A stretch of DNA of 64,000 bases from positions 1 through 64,000 of the forward strand of contig JASANG010000857.1 of NCBI GenBank assembly GCA_030248215.1. The letters run 5' to 3'. Position 1 is the stretch's first letter; each line of letters begins with the position of its first letter. Shown here piece after piece: positions 45,941 to 64,000 of the stretch. The position numbers and the translations under genes are program-made. The DNA is from Enoplolaimus lenunculus (Eukaryota > Nematoda > Enoplea > Enoplida > Thoracostomopsidae). The notes beneath the pieces are model-generated. The model did not search any database. It saw only the letters and a program-made list of their open reading frames with translations, and was not told where the DNA came from.

Positions 45941-48189
45941 TTACTGGTCCGCTGACTCACTATCATCTTTAACTTTGTTTACTAAAATCAAATCTTTAAC
46001 ACTAGTAAACTTATCACAGTCATGATAGATATACTGCATCGAATACTGCAGCGACGACTGTAGTACGTCTTGATGGAATTCAAACAACCACAGAACAATG
46101 CCCCAAACTAACGCTGCGAACATTCGGAATGCAGGAGTGCCCGGGGGCAGCTTAATCAGACCGCGATTGGAATCAGTTGCAAGCTTTGCGAGTCCAGAAA
46201 CAATCCGAGAAAGTAAATATAGATTAACCTGAAATATTTTACAAAAACCTCGTAAATTTCTTTATTTCCATAGAAACTTTACTCGAATTTAACTATAACG
46301 ACAATATTCAAGCATTGTATTTGTGAATATATTTGACGGTTTTTTTCAGTACGTAGTCATGAGTTCAGGAATGACAGTAGAGTCACTGTAAATCTCAGTC
46401 TTAAGTCTCAAATGTTCCCAATAATCTCATAATTACTTAAGTCTTAGCCGTCAAAAAATGTCATGTCTCGCAATTTATAGTGCGATTTAAACATTTATAT
46501 TACGAAAACAACATCAGTGAATTTGACATAACTGAGTCAGTGTACCGGTTAAAGTATGTATAACCACTCTATAAAAACACAAACCTAATAAAAAATTACG
46601 AAAAACTATGAAATTCGACTGAAATCGATTTCCTCAAATATCAGCGCGCGGTCCGCTACCTGCCTTCAAAAACTGAAACTGCATATTATATACCTGCATA
46701 TTCACGTTATTGTTTTCTCCAAATACAAACCAGCCAACAAATGCTGCAGCAAACGCCGGATGCCACTGTTTCATGTGTTTCGGTGATGTGCGTCCATTAT
46801 TGAGCATCCCAGTTACCAGTTTGTAGAACAAGCCCATACGAGCGAGATTATACGCATGTGCTTTGGTTAGATTCAAAATGTTAGCTAATTTGTTATCTAA
46901 GCTGAAAAACGAAAAAAGAATGTTACGTTTAATGAAAATGAAGAATTACGGGCTCAAACTGTTTTCACTGTAAGGATAAACCATATGACAACTTTTGTTC
47001 AAAAATTAAGTACCTATTCGTTCAAATAGGCGATTTACGTAAGTATGCACTATTTAGTCCTGCTTAGACATAAAAATAAACCCGTGAAACATGGCGGGAA
47101 ACGGCATTGCACATGCAATATATACAAATTAACAAATGTAACTAGCATAGTAGCGTTGGCTTTTTTGCAAAATGGACCCAACAAGTTACACTCTGACGGT
47201 AACGCTAAACTTTTGATGACGTGTGGCGCCGTCCGTCAGCATTCTCCACCGTCCGTCACCATCATACGCAATCTGGTACCTTACTACAACGCACTTGTAT
47301 TACCACATAGTACAACACATCAACGTGTAAATAAGTTTCTGGACTTGCAGTAACGTCCGCCGCCGCACGACAAATATAGCGGGACCCTAACATACCTTCC
47401 GTTTCCCCATATAAAAGTCATAACTGCGGCATGCGGAAGTCTGATTTTCAAACCATATCTATAAAAACGCAACACACGCTGTAGCGCAATCGATATTAAA
47501 TCGAAACCGAAACAAAATGTTTTCTGTTCGTTGAACGTATACAAATAAAACAACTTTGCGATAAAGAACAAAGCCAAGCAGGCGCACACGCATAACTATC
47601 CTGCCATAAGTCGGGTAGTGTACGATCCCGTGACCAACAGATTTCCGTCTTACGTGCTACAACTGAGCGCCGCCGCATCACAATAAACTGTTGAGTTTTC
47701 TGTTTTTGTAGGCAAATGAGACATTCTTGCTCTAGTGCAGATGCAATACATGCAATTCACACTATTCACAGTATATTGTATGCAATCCGGCAGCGTTCGT
47801 GTGGAAAAATAGTAGAAGATAAAGGTAGTTGAACATGCGGCTGCGTGGCATAGTGGCAAAGCGTATATGCAATAACGTGCATTGCACAATATAGTATGGT
47901 TATCCAACTGTATATTAAAACGGTCTGAGGCTCCCAACCAATCCACCTAGACTGACACATCTACATTTTATGAACATTTTACGGATGTACAATAAGAAAT
48001 TAGTCATGTGGGGGTGGTAACAGTTGCCCCGACAGCAAGGTTTGAAGACCTATACGTATGTGAATCAATATGTACAACATTGAACGCAGGAGGGTAAACT
48101 TACAAGGCACCATTTCGAAATCCTTTAACGGCTGCAAGCAAAAACCTCCATTTTTCAGATGAAATAAGATCACTCAGAATTGAAGCCAT
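45941..48189 (-). CDS. PXMP4: Peroxisomal membrane protein 4 (PMP24), complete, 4 exons, 214 aa
   Basis: Minus-strand coding exons are 48189-48104, 47458-47396, 46901-46694 and 46228-45941 (645 nt, stop TAA at 45943-45941). Every junction is GT-AG and in phase; split codons give Leu29 and Ser50. The protein matches PXMP4/PMP24 end to end: VKGFRNGALYGLKIRLPHA in exons 1-2, MTFIWGNGSLDNKLANIL across exons 2-3, NLARMGLFYKLV, the family's GENNN block (111-115, FGENNNVN), and a C-terminal VWGIVLWLFEFH followed by LQSSLQYSMQYIYHD. Human PXMP4 is 212 aa. The family is a multi-pass peroxisomal membrane protein related to the Tim17/22/23 fold; its exact function is unsettled. Introns carry a GCCGTCCGTC-rich repeat and a SINE copy. 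The start faces BBS4 1.3 kb away in a head-to-head arrangement. No clear poly(A) signal was seen right after the stop. Confidence 0.95.
47138..47300. repeat. GCCGTCCGTC-rich repeat in PXMP4 intron 2
   Basis: GACGGTAACG and GTGGCGCCGTCCGTCAGC with ACCGTCCGTCACCATCATAC recur in related form at 60481-60596. Confidence 0.45.
47838..47958 (+). repeat. SINE copy in PXMP4 intron 1
   Basis: A-box-like TGGCATAGTGG and the tail CGGTCTGAGGCTCCCAACC..CCTAGACTGACAC match the 62.8-kb SINE. The middle is diverged. It lies antisense to PXMP4. Confidence 0.6.
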
Positions 48190-48380
48190 TTCTAAATACT
48201 ATTTTACGTTTTGTAGTATTCGTATACTTTAGATCTTTATCATAGTAAAGTAGTAGGCAAATAAGTTTAATAGTCTGCATAAAATCCTTAGATTGACGAA
48301 TAAATAATTATATATAACCGTAAGTTCCAGTCGGTATATGTGCACGATAAATCTATATGAAGCATACATTGCCATACATG

Positions 48381-48757
48381 TGCACATATACAAAAATACA
48401 GTTGTTGCAATCGCCATACGGTGTGGTGGGAGCATGCTTGACTCGAGTGCATCGAGACTGACATGGAGGTAATGCCGTGAGCACGACAGCAAATTATTGC
48501 ATTTTGAACACGAATTCCATTCTAAAATAGAATGGACGGTCAAAGGCGCGCTTGGTGAAACATTGGGTGCATATATACAGAAATATAGTTGTTGCAATCG
48601 CCATACGGTGTGGCGAAAGCATGCTTGACTCGAGTTCACCGAGACTGACATGGAGGCAATGCCGTGAGCATGATCGCAAATTATTGCACTTTGAACACGG
48701 ATTCCATTCTAAAATAGAATGGACGGTTAAGGGCGACCTTGGTGAAACATTGGGATG
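48381..48757 (+). repeat. 187-bp tandem duplication between PXMP4 and BBS4
   Basis: GTTGTTGCAATCGCCATACG begins at 48401 and again at 48588. The two units share CATGCTTGACTCGAGT, GACTGACATGGAGG and CCATTCTAAAATAGAATGG with a few differences. Confidence 0.88.
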
Positions 48758-48854
48758 GGACATGCACGTATGTGAGACGTGCTCATCGTAGTCCATATGC
48801 AATATATGCAATGCATATTGCGAAGAAATTCAACATATAGTCAACCAAAAAAGT

Positions 48855-48962
48855 AGTTGGCGAGGCGTAAGTCGCTAGTTCGAAACCGTCCATAAACCAA
48901 TTTTGCAGTTGCTTAGTTAACAGGATTAAAATTCCAATCGCACTCACCTAGATTGACACTTA
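48855..48962 (+). repeat. SINE 3' half
   Basis: The copy has GTCGCTAGTTCGAAACC (B box) followed by a body ending CACCTAGATTGACAC, as in the 62.8-kb SINE. The A-box half is diverged. Confidence 0.55.
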
Positions 48963-49523
48963 CCACCAATATCCGGGCCCGTAGCCAAGCGGGCTCAAAG
49001 ACGAACACATCATATTTTTACACATAACGCAAAACACAGGGAAATGTAGCCCTGTTGTTTTGTCTAGTAAATTATAAGTACACCAAAACTTGCAACTCCC
49101 TGCTCCCTAGCTAAGTAGTTTTGAGTTCGCTCCTTAATAGGCAAATCGTATACTAGTTTAGCGATGGTTTGTAAAAAGAGTTGCGAGTACGCCATATAAC
49201 TGAACACAGCAATTTTTTAACAACCGCTGTTTCGGGACAATTGCTGCAAAATATCTAAAGATAAATGTTCGTTGGCAGCCAAGACAGATACGTTTTAAAT
49301 AACTAATTCGTTGTCCTGTACTGTACTTTAAATAAAATATTTTACGATGCATGAAAAACTCAACAGCTGGTATAGATAGATTAACCTAAAACTTGTAAAT
49401 GTATGTAAGAACTTTTACTTTGATACGTATTCCAATCAGAATTGTTCATGCCGTTTCCGGGCAACCCACAGTATATTACCGTTCGCAGCGTATGGCCATA
49501 TTTTCACTTGCAGTAAGCTAGTT

Positions 49524-62187
<12,664 letters not shown>

Positions 62188-62224
62188 AAACTGATGCAGA
62201 GTTGACATGAAAAATGTTTCAGCT

Positions 62225-62230
62225 AATAAA
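62225..62230 (+). terminator. BBS4: BBS4 poly(A) signal AATAAA
   Basis: A canonical AATAAA lies 38 bases after the BBS4 stop codon at 62185-62187. Position and strand fit 3' end formation for this gene. Confidence 0.6.
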
Positions 62231-62639
62231 CCGTAATACCACATACGTCACTGGTGATTGGTTCGTTTCGAAATTTTTATTCGAAATACAAAACGATTGC
62301 GTGTAACCAAGTGGGGGTTACAGAAAACCGACCCCTCTTTTAAAATTTTTGAACCGGACCTGGAAATGGTTTACTTCCGTTTATAAGTTAAGAAATATTT
62401 CGGTATTCCCATTAATTAGTTGACCCCCTCTGCAATGTTAAACCAACGATCGAAGTTGGGTGCCTATATTAATTGGCTATAGGAGCAATTGAATAAGTAT
62501 TTCGGTTGCCTTAAGAGCGCTAGTCTTCACTTAAGACCTCGGATTTGGCTGCACCTGAAAAAACGACGGGCGCTAACAGTGGACATGTCTTCGAAAACAC
62601 TACTGGATTCTTTAGGGTTTATTCCCATATGGGGTGTAA

Positions 62640-62905
62640 GCATGTGAGACATGCCTGTCCGTTATGTGTACATGCAATATAGTACAGTGCCTGTATGTAT
62701 ATATGCTTGCTGGCAGCGTACGGTCGACATTAAAGTCAACGAAAAATGCAGTTGGAGAGGCTGGCTACGTGGCGCAGTGGCAACAGCGTCTGCCTGACAC
62801 GCAGAATTTCGCTAGTTCGAAACCACCCTTAACCCGCTTTTCCAGCTGCTTAATAGTAAAAAGGTCTGAAGTCTCGGTTCCTTCCTAGACTGACATGGGG
62901 CGGCG
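62640..62905 (+). repeat. tRNA-derived SINE (best copy)
   Basis: A tRNA-like promoter is present: A box TGGCGCAGTGG at 62770-62780 and B box AGTTCGAAACC at 62814-62824. A body follows with AAAGGTCTGAAGTCTCGG and CCTAGACTGACAT. The tail is shared with copies at 16113, 47838 and 48855. The upstream part (catgtgagacatgc) is also shared with the 48.8-kb region. Confidence 0.7.
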
Positions 62906-63458
62906 TTTTTGACGGCAGCCGCTAAGTCCATCTTAGCCCGTCCCGTCTCACAAGTGCGAGTGCCCCAAATGCCCTTTTCCATCTCTGTTTAGGCTTGATT
63001 TATCTGGCTTGAATTACCAATGTCGTGAACCATATCACATTCGTGGCCAGTCTCAGGTTTTAGGCTTAGGTTTCGTGTTGAAGACCCTATAATCAAATTA
63101 AGCCATGGCTGTGGTGTTTTTTATACGCACTAATGAACTAAAATTCGCTTAAATCTGTAAGATGATAATTTTGCATTTTAAATTTGACCTTAGGTTACAA
63201 GTTACGTTATATTTTGGCTTAAGTCAGTGAAGTCACGTTTGTGCAAGTCAACCAATGGGTTTTAAACGGAAATGTAAATTTGTTGCAGTTGTATAATGCT
63301 CATATGAAATAAAACTATTCTATTGGAGTAACAACAGCTTCCAATTGCAATTGTGGATTGCCACCGTAGCAAAAGATCTGATTGGTTGAAAATAATCAAC
63401 TCTATGCCTACGGTGTATTGTGATTGGTCCATTGTTACAGCAACAGAAATATATATAC
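62906..63458. other. No gene seen
   Basis: Unique-looking sequence past BBS4 and the SINE. A short CTTAGG stretch near 63060 is the only repeat hint. Confidence 0.35.
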
Positions 63459-63709
63459 ACTGTAAATTTCAGTGGGTTGATTTTAACTCAGAATGATTTA
63501 AATCCACTCATTGGTCTGAGCTCTGCGGTCTTTCAGAACTTCGAATTCTGGAATTTATTTAATTCGTTCTGAGTTACTTTAATCAACGAATTCAGAATTT
63601 AATTACCTCAGAGTGAATTTTAATGTACACTGTTATTAATTTAGAAATAACCAGAAATCACTAATTCTCACTCTGAGTTGATTAATTAACTCATCGGAAT
63701 TTGCAGTGT
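63459..63709. mobile_element. Foldback element, CACTG ends, AACTCA-rich
   Basis: Ends CACTGTAAATTTCAGTG and GGAATTTGCAGTG with TA on both outer sides. The arms TTGATTTTAACTCAG and CTGAGTTGATTAATTAACTC pair. Related to 39726-39975. Confidence 0.75.
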
Positions 63710-63881
63710 ATGTCATTATGCGAACGGTCTCAACTGCACCAATTTGGTATTTTTTGTACGGCATTAAAAGACTTTTAGGTTAACAAAATTTTAATGTTCT
63801 TGTCGATTTACTAGTATATAATTCCTGGTTATTTTTGATTTGGTTACTGTACCACTTCCGTACCTTGACTCGTTTGAAACA

Positions 63882-64000
63882 GTGGCCCATGTAAAGATCA
63901 GGGGTGGAACGATTTTCTGTGGGACTAAAATAGAGTAAGCATATGCTTTAGACTCATTTTAATGCTTAGCTTAGGTTTATAGGCTTAGTCTTAGATTTAG
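63882..64000 (+). mobile_element. Hexamer MITE, family A, cut by the window end
   Basis: GGCCCATGTAAAGATCAGGG and GATTTTCTGTGGGACTAAAA begin the copy. The hexamer core continues to the last base. Confidence 0.75.

Larger units (their letters stand above)
48190..49523. promoter_or_regulatory. Divergent interval between PXMP4 and BBS4
   Basis: PXMP4 (minus) starts at 48189 and BBS4 (plus) at 49524, so both promoters should lie in these 1.3 kb. The interval also holds a 187-bp tandem duplication (48381-48757) and a SINE-like tail (48855-48962). No TATA box or other promoter element is convincing by eye. Confidence 0.4.

Overview
The window is animal nuclear DNA: AT-rich, intron-rich and packed with short inverted-repeat DNA elements (MITEs) and tandem arrays. 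The protein set (a Nemo-like kinase, ABHD11, a peroxisomal PXMP4, the ciliary BBSome subunit BBS4 and a secreted cysteine-rich protein) points to a ciliated invertebrate metazoan. I cannot place the phylum. Abundant TTAGGC hexamers recall the nematode telomere repeat, but here they lie inside MITEs and do not identify the organism.

Layout. 1-12.4 kb is almost all repeats: a foldback element with poly(A) tracts, several MITE families, a 73-bp satellite (7058-8652) and a hexamer array inside a MITE (9977-10996). At 12430-13436 (minus) lies the first coding exon of a Nemo-like kinase, ending in the glycine-rich loop; its other exons are not visible. 13.7-31.6 kb is gene-free as far as I can see and holds MITEs, nested hAT-type elements with 8-bp target duplications, a 71-bp array, a 37-bp array, SINE-like copies and simple repeats.

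32.8-62.2 kb is the gene-rich half. ABHD11 (plus, 6 exons, 327 aa) is followed by an apparently identical 579-bp tandem duplication. A five-exon minus-strand gene (37840-41114) then encodes a 259-aa secreted cysteine-rich protein that I do not recognise. PXMP4 (minus, 4 exons, 214 aa, 45941-48189) stands head-to-head with BBS4 (plus, 14 exons, 451 aa, 49524-62187), with 1.3 kb between their starts. All introns of these genes were placed by GT-AG signals and phase, and each gene reads through without an internal stop. BBS4 introns are full of MITEs, some ending within 11-60 bp of an exon. The last 1.8 kb holds a tRNA-derived SINE, a foldback element and the start of another hexamer MITE.

The genes are not a pathway or operon; they act in different places (nucleus/cytoplasm, mitochondrion, secretory path, peroxisome, cilium). 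The common theme is mobile DNA: at least three MITE-like families each hold an internal unit that has expanded into a tandem array, which looks like satellites being born from DNA transposons.
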